A DNA stretch of 64,000 nucleotides from Laetiporus sulphureus 93-53 (lineage: Eukaryota; Basidiomycota; Agaricomycetes; Polyporales; Laetiporaceae). Positions 35,917 to 47,657 of the stretch are shown here, in pieces (positions within the stretch are counted from its first letter, which is position 1; the number at the start of each line of letters is the position of its first letter). The translations under genes were made by a program, and so were the position numbers. The notes under the pieces are model-generated. The model did not search any database. It saw nothing but the letters and a program-made list of their open reading frames with translations, and was not told where the DNA came from. The stretch spans positions 665,315-729,314 of the forward strand of contig NW_024468515.1 of NCBI RefSeq assembly GCF_001632365.1, in the 5' to 3' direction.

Positions 35917-38900
35917 ATGGCCAGTAATCCGATAGACCCTCTGCAAGCTCTTTCTGCCGCGCTAGCAGTGGCGGCGGACTCGAAGGAACAGGCTGATCTT
36001 CTGGGAACGTTACGAGAATCGCTTGAGGCTCACCCTGGCCCAATACCTGTCCTCTGTACCACTCTTATCAAAACCGTGTCGGGAGCGGGCGACTCGCTTC
36101 TGAAGAGATGGGTTATTGATCTTCTACACTTTGCCATCTGTCGGTCAAACTTGTCTGTTGAAGCGCGTACACAATGTGCGTGCCAATTCGTGTAATTTAT
36201 GGAGTAGTCCGTTAATTCCAGTATCGGTATTTGCAGTGGCCGCTCAATCTCTGGAGACTTTGACTGGACTATTGAACGATCCGAACCCGACAACAGTGAA
36301 GGTTACTGTGGAATGCTTCGCCACTGTGTACGCGCTGCTGTTCCGCATGCTGTGAGTACACTTCCTTTCGTCCTGCTCCAAGTAACTGCTCATACCTGTA
36401 TGAGGTAGATGTTCAAATCGAAATGCTCGCCAACAATGGGATATGCTGTCGCAGGCAAAGACGCGGATCTTGGAGTTTGTCTGGGCACCCCATGTCAGCG
36501 CTAGTATACGGTTCGCGGCAGTCAAGTTCATGCAGAGGGTGATTCTTGTTCAAACACGGGGAAATAATGACCCCAGGGTGTGTCCTTACCGTTATATTGC
36601 TTGTGCAACGCTAACGCATGTCCATCTCGCTTCGATGGTGCAGTTGCAGAATAGGAACGATCCTAATCTCTCGATGTGTCCATCAGACCACCCTTTCATT
36701 AACATCGCTGCGCTCGAAGCAGAGGGGCTCAAACTTCTAGAGAGCATCATAACAATATTATATACCAGCAGGTAAGTCCCGGAAGTTATCGTTGGAGTGG
36801 CAGACCGTCCCACAGCATTTGCTCCTATAGTAATCCCGATATGTTGTCCGCCATTATCAACAGCTGGGCAATGCTAGTGAAACTCAGGCCAGCATTGGTT
36901 GAAGTTGTCGTGTCCACGCTCGCACAGTGGACACCGGCCAAGCTCGAGGGCCAGTCTGCATCCGCCATCAAGAGTGTCGAGAAGGCTGTCCGCATACTTC
37001 TAATGCATATCTCACGGTGAGCTTTGAGATACATCGAGATGAATCGCAGTCCCTAACAGAGTGTGTCATGTGAACAGGACACAGCAAGGCGCATCATTCT
37101 CAGCCCAGATTCACACTGCACTCGCTAATCAAGGAGCCAGGATGGATCAAGCAGCAGCCGCAGAAAAACAGCGCAAAGCAGCCGTAGCAGCCGTAGCAGC
37201 CGAAGCGTCGCGCAAACGATCGCCTACAGGTACACCATTGCAGGAAGGGCCGGAGGCAAAGCGACCGAAGTTGGAAGAGGGCGCGGCGTTCTCTATACCA
37301 ACGACAGGATTTGCCGGCTTTGACTTCACAACCCTGCCAGCTGCCCTTGTCACCGACCTCATCGTGGCAAATATCCAGACGTTTTCCGAGGCAAGCCTCA
37401 CCGGTCTTGTTCAAGCATATCGACATAGCAGAACGCAAACTAATGGCGCCGCATCAACATCTGCAGCGTTTCCCCCCTCTGCTCCCGTTTTCGCCCCGAG
37501 TGCGGCTGCTCCAGTGGTTGCAGCGAGTGTCTCAGAAGCACCTGCAAAACCAGAACAACGATTGCGGAGATCTGCCTCTCCGCCTCCTGCAGCCCCCCTC
37601 GTCACGATCAAAGAGGAACCTGTGGATCCGCTCAAGATGGACATCGATGAAGAAGAGCTCGAGTTTGAGCCGGACAAACTCAACGTCGAGGTGAGTAATT
37701 CCTTGTGCATCGTGAGATGCACCTTCATCTTCTGAGCGTGCACCTAGCTTTCAGGCGAATCAGAGGCAGTACCAGAGCATGAAGCAGCCCTGGACCGTGA
37801 GATGGACCTTACGGCAGACTTGCACCTTGCGGAGTTCAAACTACCTCCACCAAAAGACCTCTCTTCAGATGAACGGGAAATGATCGTCCGCGGTTCGCTC
37901 GGGCGAATTTGGGATGGAGCAAAAGACCTTGCTCCCTCAGAACTGGCGGCCGAGGCCGAGGCTGTTGGCTCGTCCACTGCAGACACGTGGATGTTACTGA
38001 TCGTGAGACTGGTCACTCGCGTAACGGATCCTGCAGGAAAGGAAGACGGTACCGAGAAGAAACCCGAGGAGAACATTAATGACGCAGTCTCGGAGATCTA
38101 TGCGCATCAGGACAGGCTAAGGCAGACGCTCTGTAACTACATCATGGCCGATTTTTCTAGCAGGTAATATGCCCAAACGCGTTATTCGCTAGATGGTGCG
38201 CTGACATATATCCCGTACAGGCTACGTCTTGCTACAACGTGGATGAATGAAGAGTGGTACAACGATCGGATACAAAAGTCCAGAGATCGCGATTGGGTAT
38301 GCGTATTTGTCTTTGCAACACGGGCGCATCTCATCATTGTCTTTCTTAGGTTCCCAACTACGAGACATGGCTAAATCAGATTGTTGCGGCGTATCAAGCG
38401 CATCTAGATGGCAAGGATCGGACATTTTCACGCTTCCTGCTTGATCTTCCGCATGTACCACCTGATGTGTTAACTCTGCTGAGGGAGTCTTGCATCGAGC
38501 CAGAACGGTGCGTCTGAGACGATGTGGGGCCATCTTTCTGATAATGACATTCAACACACAGACGGCAGATGGGCTTCGCTGCACTGCGTGAATTTATCTC
38601 ACAACGACCATCGTTACGCGCTGAAGCGATGAATATGCTCTTGGAACTCACAACTCATCCTGGTAATCGACATTGCTCATATACGACAGCTGATTACTTA
38701 CCGGATGCATAGACAAGGTGACACGGGGAGCCGCGATAAATACCGTGAAGAGATGGATACCCGACATTCAACCCATGGACAGCATGATTCGTGAGTTCGC
38801 CCTGCAATTGCTACGGCGGCTGCAATCTCGTCCCAAGTCTGCCAAGTCCGAGGACGTCCATATGAATGGCGAGCATGATGAGCACATGGAAGATGGTCAG

Positions 38901-40272
38901 TTGCCTCAAGAGGATATCATTCAGACGCCATACTTGCCAGAGCAGCTGGAGTTGCCTGCAAATAACGCACAGGTCCTACAGCACCTTGAGCTCCTCTTCG
39001 CATTGTCAACGAAGGTTCCTGAGTTCCTCGACGAGTATGTACTTTCCCGGATCAGCGAGATCCCAGCTAATTGCATCCTAGGATCTTCGCTGCTTACGGC
39101 GGCATGGATGAGAGCGTGCAGGAGACAATACAACAGCTCATAACACCGCTTATTCGCGCACTGGGTCCAAGTCATGGTAGATTGCTAACGCTCTTACGGA
39201 CGTTCCCGCCAGGGGCGGACACGCTTGCGCTGCGCGTTCTAACCATCTTCACCGAACATGGGCGACCTAGTGCGCAGCTGGTCACTCTCGTGAAGTCTCT
39301 CTACAGCGAGCGAGAACTCGACGCACGATTCCTCATACCTATCATTGCAGAGATGGACAAGGTACGTGGGCACGATGTCGATGCAATCACATATACTGAT
39401 GGAATGCTCACTGTAGGCGGACATCTTGCGGCATCTGCCGCGTATTGTCTCTATTCTGAACGGGAAACCCGAGCCCAGGAATCTCGTTCGTTCTGTATTT
39501 AGCTCAGTCGTCACGACACCTCCGCAGACCTTCGGCAGCGTGACGTCAAACCTGCCCAGAGTGCGGCAAAGTGAGCTACTGACCCCTGCCGAGCTGATGG
39601 TCTTATTACACGAGTCGGAGAAGGAAATTGGGTTGAAAGCCGCGATAGAAGGTACGCATCCCGGCGCCTGAGCTCATGGCGGCAGTGCTCACAAATTCGC
39701 GCGCAGCGGTTGGCATATGTTTCTCGATGACGGATATCTTCCGGTCTGAAATTCTAGCGGTGGTCATGAATCAGCTGGTGGACGAACCAGTCCTGCCAAC
39801 GCTATTCCTCAGGACGGTAAGCATGCTCTCTAATCATGATGCTGCCATTGGTTATCTCTGCTTGATATCTAATCTGACAATCTTGCAGGTGATTCAAGCA
39901 GTGACCACATACAGGTCCCTTGTCGGCTTCGTGTCCACGACCCTGTTATCGCGGCTAATCACCAAGAAGATCTGGACGAACCCCCCGTTGTGGGAAGGTT
40001 TCATCCGCTGCGCAAAGCTCATAGCGCCTGCCAGCTTTGGCGCCCTCCTACAGCTGCCGAAAGACCAACTTCGAGAGCTTGTTGACAAGCAACCGAGTCT
40101 GAAGGCGGGCCTGCGTGAGTTCGTGTTGAAAAAAGGCGTCAACAAGGCCCGGGTTGCAGGGTATCTTGACATCTTCGGGGAGGACGACAGCAGTACGAAT
40201 GGCAATACCGAGACTGCATCCACTCCCGAAGCGCAAACGCCTCCGGCTGCGTCAAGCTCTCCTGCACCATAA
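35917..40272 (+). CDS. PTA1: Symplekin/Pta1, mRNA 3'-end processing scaffold
   Basis: HEAT-repeat scaffold of the cleavage and polyadenylation factor that binds Ssu72 and other subunits. Proposed exons: 35917-36175, 36237-36351, 36409-36577, 36644-36771, 36831-37016, 37078-37690, 37748-38163, 38221-38296, 38350-38507, 38562-38662, 38713-39034, 39082-39361, 39417-39651, 39707-39816, 39889-40272 (1,183 aa, phases consistent). The N-terminal helical repeats include RWVIDLLHFAICRSNLSVEA, QSLETLTGLLNDPNPTTVK, ILEFVWAPHVSASIRFAAVK and FMQRVI, as in the symplekin N-terminal domain. A disordered basic/acidic linker carries KRPKLEE and DPLKMDIDEEELEFEPDK. The C-terminal symplekin domain includes DVLTLLRESCIEPERRQMGF, VTRGAAINTVKRWIPDIQPM, and PTLFLRTVIQAVTTYRSLVG near the end. 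The protein is typical in size for a symplekin. Confidence 0.94.
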
Positions 40273-40464
40273 GATACTGTTTTGCCTACTCAACTTCGAT
40301 GTACTTATGCTTCTGGTGGTAGTCATGATATGATACTTAGCACGGCAATTTAGTGAGCGGCATCGTTTTATGTAGTATCCAGTAGTGCTACCACATCTTG
40401 CACTGTATAATAGACCGGAACACAAGCACGAACAGAGAGATGGCTGTCCACGCTAATCAATAGA

Positions 40465-42074
40465 TCAGCTTGTATCCATCGCTATGAGGTCTTCGCCAAG
40501 GTCAAACGTGACGGGTTGCTCGGCGAGCTCCATGGCTGTGAGCAGGGTCTCAATATCCGGAGAGATCACAAAATGCCTGCTGACTTCGCCTAAGATGCAT
40601 AGCTGCTTATTCGTAGGATCAACATAGACAGCTTGCTGCAGGAAGGAGGGTTGTGTCGCCGCCGTTACCTATGAAGGTTTATGCCATTAGGATCCTAGTT
40701 TGAACGAAAAATACAGTCGCTCACATCCAGTAAGTTGCCATTGCCGAGACGCATCTTGACGACGCCGCTCTCATAAATCTCCAACTGGCCAATGACGCCA
40801 TCTACCTTCGGCTCTTCCGTCTTCACATCGGATTGTTTGTCTTGAGAGGAGGTACTCTCGTCGGGCTGATCAGCTGTAGCTGGCGGTTTTGTGTCTGGTG
40901 CGAATGACACCTTTTTTGCATCGGGTTGCTCCAGGTTCGACTGATCGGCCGTTGAGGGTTCCGGGGCTTTCGAGGTGAACTTTGGGAAGGGATTGGGGAA
41001 CTGGAAGAAATATAGGCGTCCTTGTCGAATATTTGCAGCCTGAACGATAAAGATGCATGAGTATACGTTCTGCAGCAAGACGGGATTAGATTGACCTCTT
41101 CCGTGTCGTTGGCGAACGCGAAGTCATCGATGATGTCTTCCAACTCTTCCTCGTCTTCGCTCTCACTGAGGTCAACTGCATTGGCGAGGTTGACTTGCTC
41201 CTCCTCCAGCTCTGCGGACGAGATATCCACCTCCATGGGCTCGACTTTGGCAACACCTGAGGTCCGGCATGAACATTGCCCTCGGAGCAATAAACCATAG
41301 ATGACATACCTTTCCCCTTCCTATCCTCCTTCTCCTCTTTCTTCATCTTCGGACCCTTCCTCTTCCTCACCTTCTCCTTACCCAAGGTCTCTGGCGCCAT
41401 CCAATCCATATCTTTGATCTTGTCCATATCCACAATCTCTACGCCCTCATCCGGGTCCGAGTAGGCCTCCTCGTCCTCCTCGCTCTTCTCGCGCTCCTTC
41501 TTCTCCCGCTTCAGCGTCGGCGCGGTCGTCGCGGTGAGGCCCGCGCCCAGCATCGCCGTGCCGCACAGACCCAGCGGAATGGCAGGAGCAAAGTGCGAGC
41601 GGGGCGCTGTGCGGCGTGCGGAGGTGCCTGCGAGGGCAGGGCCCATGGCGAAGGGCCCACTGGCGGTCATCTCAATTAGCGGTGGGCGGGGCGCTGCGCC
41701 TCTTCCTTCACCGCCTCGCCCTCGCCCTCTCCTGCGATCAGCACCTCGTCCGCGTCCTCCGTCCAAGGATGTAGTCGCTGCAGCAGCTCCTTCCTTCATG
41801 CGAGATCAGCATGAGCCGCCCCGCTTAGTAAATAGTTGATTGCGCACTTTTTTCACTTCCCTGCGAGTAATGCACAACGATTTGGTCAGACCATCGCACT
41901 TAGAAGACACCGGGGGCGACATACTCACTCCTTCTTCCGTCTCGCAGGTAAAGTCGGCACGAACTTGAGCTTCTGCGCCCCCATGCGAGTAACATCGTTC
42001 TGCTTCTTTGCAAGGCTCGCAATGGCCTTCGGTGTTGAGTTTGACGAACCAGATGCACCAAATGGATCAGACAT
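40465..42074 (-). CDS. RPC53: RNA polymerase III subunit RPC53 (RPC4/POLR3D)
   Basis: Subunit of the Pol III Rpc53-Rpc37 module used in termination and reinitiation. Proposed exons: 42074-41929, 41860-41848, 41793-41310, 41256-41096, 41039-40725, 40668-40465 (440 aa). The N-terminus carries the family block KAIASLAKKQNDVTRMGAQK, KLKFVPTLPARRKKEEVKK, followed by an Arg/Gly-rich segment (GGRGRGADRRRGRGRGGEGR) and acidic/basic stretches. The C-terminal Pol III Rpc4 domain includes IRQGRLYFFQFPNPFPKF, DGVIGQLEIYESGVVKMRLG and AVYVDPTNKQLCILGEVSRH, ending DLIAMDTS. Exon 2 is only 13 nt. It contributes the EEVKK residues between two introns, and exon 3 then begins KEGAAAATT-like sequence. It is divergent from the phosphoribosyltransferase gene. 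Confidence 0.93.
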
Positions 42075-42439
42075 GTCTAGTCAAGATATTTTCCTAAGGT
42101 GTGGTTTTTGGTGACGACCAACCTCACCGCTGAGGAACAGAGAGTTCGGAGTGGACTCCTACATCGCGCTCCACGTGACCACCACAATTGACGCGGTTTC
42201 TGGGCGCGTCGGACGCGTCTTCCACATTGCGAATGAGATGGAAGTCTGCCGATGTACTAGATTCTACTAAGGACAACAGTTGAGCCAGTTTTACGCGAGA
42301 ATATCGGATGGAGTGGACAAGAACGATGAGATGACCTTGGTGATCGTCGAGCGCTCAACGATCACGAAAAAGAGATAAGATAATTTTCGTGCATCCTGTC
42401 ACCAATCCTCCTGTGCATCAACATTGATCTAGTACCAAA
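42075..42439. promoter_or_regulatory. Divergent intergenic region, RPC53 and HPT1
   Basis: 365 bp between start codons. Presumably both promoters; no specific element recognised. Confidence 0.5.
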
Positions 42440-43579
42440 ATGTCCGACATCAAGCACGTACACCTCACGTACAATGACATCCACAACCTCATCCGCAAGG
42501 TTTCCAAGCAGATCAAAGAGTTCCGGCCAGACATGCTCATTGCGATCGGTGCGCAGCCCTTTGTTGGCTCTCCACTGATCACTGAGTCCAGCGCACAGGC
42601 GGAGGGTCAGTGTACTGCTCAACCCCTAATAGATCTCCTTCCTGAACCATCGTGTCCAGGGGGTTCTTCCCTGCCCGTGTTCTGGTGTGCATTCTTGCCG
42701 CTTGTGCGATGGCTGCTCCCACTCATACATCTTCCGTGTAGCGTACGTTCCTCAAGGACACTGCATCACAAAGGAACATTCCCATCCACGCCATCGGTCT
42801 GTCGCTATATGAGTCCCTGCCCGGTACGACTGCCGAGCAACTCGGCAAGGAAGTCATCAAGACACAGTGGCTGTAAGCCACGTTACTAGCTTGCCCTCCT
42901 ATGCCCGACCCAATGATGCTGTCTGCATTTACAGAGGTCCTGAGTCTGGGAAGATTCTGCTTGGCCGAAGAGCTCTAATTGTGGTACGTTCATGCATTTC
43001 CGTCTTCGCTGATCTCGGGACGTTTCCGCAATGACACTATATAGGACGAGATTGATGATTCCCGCAAGACGCTCGAGTAAGCACACCTGATTTACTGACG
43101 GCGCCCCACCCCTTATTACGGCTTCGCAGATATGCTATCTCTGAGCTGCAGAAGGACGTCGAACGCGAGCTCGCCAAACTGCCTGAAGCAGAACGCGCGG
43201 CGAAGCGGACAAAGTTTGCGGTGTTCGTGGTGAACAACAAGCTGAAGCCAAAATTGGGCGAGCTTCCTGCAGACATCCCGTAAGCGTCTAGCTATCTCGT
43301 TACCGCGCAGACATGTGCCTCGAGTTGATGCGCGGGTGTTTCATGGCAGCTACTACGTGGGAGCTGAGGTGGAGAACGTATGGTGAGTGAAGGATTAGCT
43401 GTCCTCGGGGCTGGAGCTGATTCTGCGGGCTGCGATAGGCTGGACTACCCGTGGGAAGCAGTGTGAGTGGCTGGCGTTCCCATGCCCTGATTCGCTGAGG
43501 GCTAATGCATATTCCCTGACCGGCCAGAGATATCGAGGAACATGACCGTATTGCGCAAGAAGAGCGCCAGAAATCCTAG
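42440..43579 (+). CDS. HPT1: Hypoxanthine/guanine (xanthine) phosphoribosyltransferase, Hpt1-like
   Basis: Purine salvage enzyme that transfers a phosphoribosyl group from PRPP to a purine base. Proposed exons: 42440-42548, 42599-42605, 42660-42684, 42742-42872, 42935-42983, 43045-43076, 43130-43279, 43350-43382, 43439-43462, 43528-43579 (203 aa). Motifs: YNDIHNLIRKVSKQIKEFRP, MLIAIGGGGFFPARVLRTFL, IHAIGLSLYESLPGT, the PRPP-binding loop ALIVDEIDDSRKTLEYAISE, KFAVFVVNNKLKPK, and YYVGAEVENVWLDYPWEAVD. Exon 2 is 7 nt (GCGGAGG) with a GTCAGT donor. Without it the reading frame fails and the conserved four-Gly turn is lost. The layout matches yeast Hpt1 rather than the human-type HPRT. Choice between hypoxanthine/guanine and xanthine as best substrate is not possible from sequence. 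Confidence 0.93.
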
Positions 43580-43953
43580 CTTTCTGCCCGGTTTTACGAG
43601 GACGAAGGTTGGAATCTGCGCGTGCAGAGGTTGTGTAGCCCGCATCTGTGTTGTACTTCTCGCGCCCAATCATAGACGAGCATCTGTTCAACGCCGCGTC
43701 CCGTCGGGCAGTTGCTGCGCGCATTTTTTGTAGCGGAACTGGATGGCACTAAGCTAGTACTGGCTCGGGGAGCAATTGAATTTGCCACGCTTTCTCCTGA
43801 CTTCCGGAAGGTCTGTCTGATCCTCGAATATAAAGCGGCCAGCCCTACGCCAGCGCCCGCGCGACTGCGGCCCTTCCAGCTGAGCGAAAGAGTGCTCCGT
43901 TAAACGCGAGTGCTTCGCCGAAGTTACACGTACTGCCCGCCGCAGGAGATTGA
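43580..43953. other. Intergenic / 5' region of the mitoferrin gene
   Basis: No gene recognised. It contains the in-frame stop (TGA at 43951) immediately upstream of the mitoferrin coding frame, which rules out an upstream spliced exon joining before that point. Confidence 0.5.
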
Positions 43954-43956
43954 ACG

Positions 43957-45392
43957 GTGTCGGCGTCCGACCGATTGCCTCCGGAACAATCCTTCACAGC
44001 TCACCCCGTTCCATCCGCCAAGCTGTCGCTCCTACAGCCCGTCGAGCTCATCAACGGGCTCCCCGAGATCATGGAAGTCGTTGAGGAGATAGAGGAGGTC
44101 GAGTATGAGGGCTTGGATCCCAACGCCGGTCTCGCCGTAAGTCGTCTCTGGCTCGATCGCCCTGGACATATGCTCATCCAGCCTAAACGCTCAGGTCAAC
44201 ATGATGGCGGGTGCTCTGGTGAGCTTCAACCTGCTTTGTCTGCGAGATGGATTGGCTCCTTAGCTCGTACCGTCATGGTTGGAAGCATTGACGGTTATCT
44301 CCTTTAGGCCGGCATCACAGAGCATGCTGTGATGTTCCCGGTGGACAGCATAAAAGTATGTGGCTCGAATCACCAGTATCAGAGCGGACACCTGACTATA
44401 TGCGTTTCAGACCCGAATGCAAGTCTTTGCGACATCGCCATCGGCGGTGTACACTGGCGTCGGGAATGCCTTCACGCGGATATCGTCTACGGAAGGAATG
44501 AGGGCACTATGGCGGGGAGTGTCTTCAGTGATCATGGGTGCGGGACCGGCACATGCGGTCCATTTTGGTGCATACGAAGCTATAAAGGAGCTGGCGGGAG
44601 GCAATGAAAAGGGAAACCGGAACCAGTGGCTGGCGACGTGTACGTGATGGATTTTCTGGCTTTGGGAGTGTCTCTCACTTCCCGGCTACCATCTGTGATG
44701 CTCTGAATCGCTCATTTGTGCGAACGTACAACAGCATTAGCAGGCGCGTCTGCAACAATAGCAAGCGACGCGTTGATGAACCCCTTTGATGGTAAGGCGC
44801 ACTGACAGCTTCCACACGCGAACACGCAGCCAACTCGCGCCCTCTCACAGTGATAAAACAGCGCATGCAGGTGCACCAATCCGAATTCCGCTCCGCCATA
44901 ACCTGTGCGCGGACGGTGTACAGCACCGAGGGGCTCTCCGCATTCTACGTCTCGTATCCGACGACGCTCACAATGACCGTACCGTTCACCGCGGTACAGT
45001 TCACAGTCTATGAGCAGCTCAAGAAGCTGCTCAACCCATCCGGCACGTATTCGCCCGTGACGCACATCGCTTCAGGCGGCCTCTCTGGCGCCGTTGCAGG
45101 CGCAGTAACTACACCGCTCGACGTCGCAAAGACGCTTCTTCAGACGCGCGGCACGTCGATGGACCCCGAGATACGAAGTTCGCGGGGGATGATGGATGCA
45201 TTCAGGATTATCTGGGCAAGGGATGGATGGAAGGGGTTCATGAGGGGGTTGACACCGCGGGTATTGACTTTCATGCCGAGCAATGCGCTGTGCTGGTTAT
45301 CATACGAGTTCTTCAGTGAGTGCCGTTATGATCTCGTTCTTGTCGCTGCAGCTGACCAGCTGTCCCCAGAGGCCGCAATACGAGAGGATTGA
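43957..45392 (+). CDS. MRS3: Mitoferrin-like mitochondrial iron carrier (Mrs3/Mrs4)
   Basis: Inner-membrane mitochondrial carrier importing iron for Fe-S and heme synthesis. Proposed exons: 43957-44136, 44195-44218, 44308-44355, 44411-44639, 44735-44791, 44851-45315, 45370-45392. Three carrier signatures are visible: FPVDSIKTRMQ, NPFDVIKQRMQ and TPLDVAKTLLQ, with GITEHAVMFPVDSIK and GAGPAHAVHFGAYEAIKEL typical of the Mrs3/4-SLC25A37 subfamily. It ends SYEFFKAAIRED. The first ATG in frame is at 44071 (303 aa), but the frame between 43957 and 44071 looks coding (HPVPSAKLSLLQPVELINGL) and is bounded by a stop at 43951. Translation may therefore begin at the GTG at 43957, or the ACG just before it, giving 341 aa. 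If non-AUG initiation is rejected, the CDS starts at 44071. Confidence 0.9.
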
Positions 45393-46111
45393 CACAGTAT
45401 ACTATATTATTAATATCAGCGTTTCATGACGGGGACTGTCTACAGTGGTGTGCGTTGCTCCTTTGTTGTTTGTTGTATCAATCTCGCAGAGTGCACAAAT
45501 GCAAGACTGTCGGAACACTAGATACGTTCGCCGAGCGATAAAAATGGACCGAACCTTCAAGTTACGCGTCGATGCACAACATGTCTTCTTTCGTAACGAT
45601 CAGCGTGGCCATATCCGTGAAATCTCAGGTACCAAAGATCCCTCCGTGCAGGTCCCCAGCCTGCTTTCCTGGGGACACGCGGATGATAGACCATTGCCCA
45701 GGGTGATGGAAAGCATTCACTATTATCCAGGCCGCCTATCACATAACTTCAAAGGTCGAACGACCAATCAATACTTCGTTCCTCCAAATCCACTCTTGCT
45801 AAGTAGTGAATGTTTGAACACTTGAGTAGCAGCATGGGTCGCTCTCATGAGAACGTCGAGCTCACAGGGAGAATATTCCACGAATTGCTACCTATGTCGA
45901 AGTCTGACACAGGATGTTCCGTTCATCCGATTGATGGGCACTTCACGGCATATAATCGACGAGACACTGGAAATAATTAAACGTCTATCAAACGTGAACG
46001 GTATTGCAATAAAAAAATACACATGCAGGGGATGAGATCAATAAGCAGAAACAGTACATACTACAACGTACACACGCGCAGACGCCCTCCTCATCAATCG
46101 CCCGCTGAGCC
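45393..46111. other. Intergenic, nothing recognised
   Basis: Convergent region between the mitoferrin and TAF10 stops, about 720 bp. A 126-codon plus-strand ORF at 45445-45825 begins with GTG and has no family signal, so it is not called. Confidence 0.5.
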
Positions 46112-46851
46112 TCACATGTAGAACTCGGGTTTCCGCGAGGTGATACCGTACTCCGTAAGGGCGGCGCTGAGGTCTTCCATTACGAGAGTTGTCTTCGTCT
46201 TGTCCTGCAGCAGTGACGATGTTGAGTCATTGACTGTGAGTTGAATGGCAAGGGGACTCACCCTAGCAGCGGCAGGACCCGACTGGCTCGCTCTTGCACG
46301 GCCACCTGCGGCATTGGCACGTATCCGTGCATGTTGGTATGCATCTGCCGCAATGTCAGAGACGAATTTCTGCGCGGCCAACGACAGGAGTCGTTTCCTG
46401 ACAATGCACATTCAGACAAGGTGACCACCGGACACGACTGCAGAAGCAACACCATACTCACAGTCGCACATCCTCGCAGTCGAACCCGACCCTCTGAAGG
46501 TAGTAATCCGTGACTTCGCTGGGGATCTGACAACAAGAAAACAGGTCAACACTGCACACGCACGAGGTCGCCCGAACCGCCCCCACTCTCCCGACGCATC
46601 GCTAGCGCACAACCGCGACGTACCAGGGGCTCATATTCATCTAACATCAGCAGGAATTCCGCCAACGTCCTGTCCTTCCGCGCTTCCTCTGTCGCCTGAC
46701 GCGATGGTGGCTGCGCGGATGTGCTTGCGTCCTGCGCGGGCTGCGTCGGCGCCTGGGCTTGCGATTGCGGCTGTGACTGCGACTGTGCTCGTGAGGGAAG
46801 CGGCGGGTAGTAGCCGATGTTCTGTGCAGGCTCAGAGTATGGCGTCGACAT
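46112..46851 (-). CDS. TAF10: TFIID/SAGA subunit TAF10
   Basis: Histone-fold subunit shared by TFIID and SAGA. Proposed exons: 46851-46624, 46526-46462, 46397-46262, 46204-46112 (173 aa). The N-terminus is a Gln/Ser/Pro-rich disordered segment (QSQSQPQSQAQAPTQPAQ). The histone fold is unmistakable: LAEFLLMLDEYEPLIPSEVT, DYYLQRVGFDCEDVRLKRLL, SLAAQKFVSDIAADAYQHAR. A family-typical C-terminus follows, KTTLVMEDLSAALTEYGI, ending KPEFYM. It shares a 106-bp intergenic region head-to-head with VMA10. Ada1, another SAGA subunit, is also in this window at 27.5 kb. Confidence 0.96.
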
Positions 46852-46957
46852 GGTGAGGAGCAAGCGCGAGTGTGAGCTGTGGCGAAGCGCGCGAGTCGCC
46901 AGAGTGAGTGTGGCCGCGCCACGCGTGTCGGAGTTTCAAGTGCACTTGCGTCTTGCG
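46852..46957. promoter_or_regulatory. Compact bidirectional promoter region, TAF10 / VMA10
   Basis: Only 106 bp separate the ATG of TAF10 (minus) from the ATG of VMA10 (plus). Both core promoters and 5' UTRs must overlap in this interval. It is GC-rich and lacks an evident TATA box. Confidence 0.6.
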
Positions 46958-47483
46958 ATGGTATGTCTTCGCCCCCGCCGCTGCTCCTCGAGTTGTTGCT
47001 GAACGGACGCACTGCAGGCCGCTCAGCAATCCCAAAGCATTCAAACGCTGCTCGAGGCGGAGAAGGACGCCGCCAAGGTCGTCCAGCAGTCGCGCCAATG
47101 TCCGTCTAGGAGTCCGCTCGGTTGGCGTCATCGCTCACAGCCCTTTCTCTCATAGATCGCGTCCAGAAGCTGAAGGACGCCCGCGCGCAGGCATCCAAGG
47201 AGATCGAAGAATATAAGAAGACGAAGGAAGAGGAGTTCCGAGCATTCGAGGCGTCGGTGCGTCGTACAGTTCCGAGCATTGACCACCTGCTCACGACGTT
47301 GTGCAGCATGCCGGCAACACGCAAACCGCGCAGGTACAGGTAGACAAGGACACGCAGATAAAGTTGCAGGAGATCGCCGATGCGTACAACAAGAACAAGG
47401 ATGAGGTCGTCGGGAAGCTCCTCGACCGTGTAGTGCTAGTGAAGCCCGAGCTGCACCGTAACCTCAGGAAGGTGGAGCACTGA
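46958..47483 (+). CDS. VMA10: V-type ATPase subunit G (Vma10)
   Basis: Peripheral-stalk subunit of the vacuolar proton pump. Proposed exons: 46958-46960, 47018-47099, 47156-47256, 47307-47483 (120 aa, phases consistent). The first coding exon is the ATG alone, followed by GTATGT. The protein reads AAQQSQSIQTLLEAEKDAAK, VVQQSRQYRVQKLKDARAQA, SKEIEEYKKTKEEEFRAFEA, then a C-terminal helix with QIKLQEIADAYNKNKDEVVG and LLDRVVLVKPELHRNLRKVE. This long amphipathic helix with the conserved N-terminal motif and a length near 115-120 aa is diagnostic for subunit G. Confidence 0.95.
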
Positions 47484-47657
47484 TGGCGCGAACAGTAGTG
47501 TCACCTGCAGCATATCATTACCACACTGTATTAACCACCTAACTGTATACCCAGGAAGTCATATTGCACGCATATAGGTACAGTACACTGTCCGGCGGAT
47601 CCTCACTGGGCCGCCCTCAATATATGCTATCCAAGAAGCTCTCACCCGATTCTTCCT

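Noticed and set aside
42549..42663. Apparent one-base frameshift in the G-run of HPT1
   Set aside because: A 7-nt microexon at 42599-42605 with proper AG and GTCAGT borders restores the exact conserved motif, so no indel is needed.
45316..45351. 36-nt intron at the end of the mitoferrin gene
   Set aside because: Too short compared with neighbouring introns. The 54-nt alternative ending at 45369 gives the family-like end SYEFFKAAIRED.
45445..45825. 126-codon plus-strand ORF between mitoferrin and TAF10
   Set aside because: Starts at GTG, has no domain signal and no consistent splice context.
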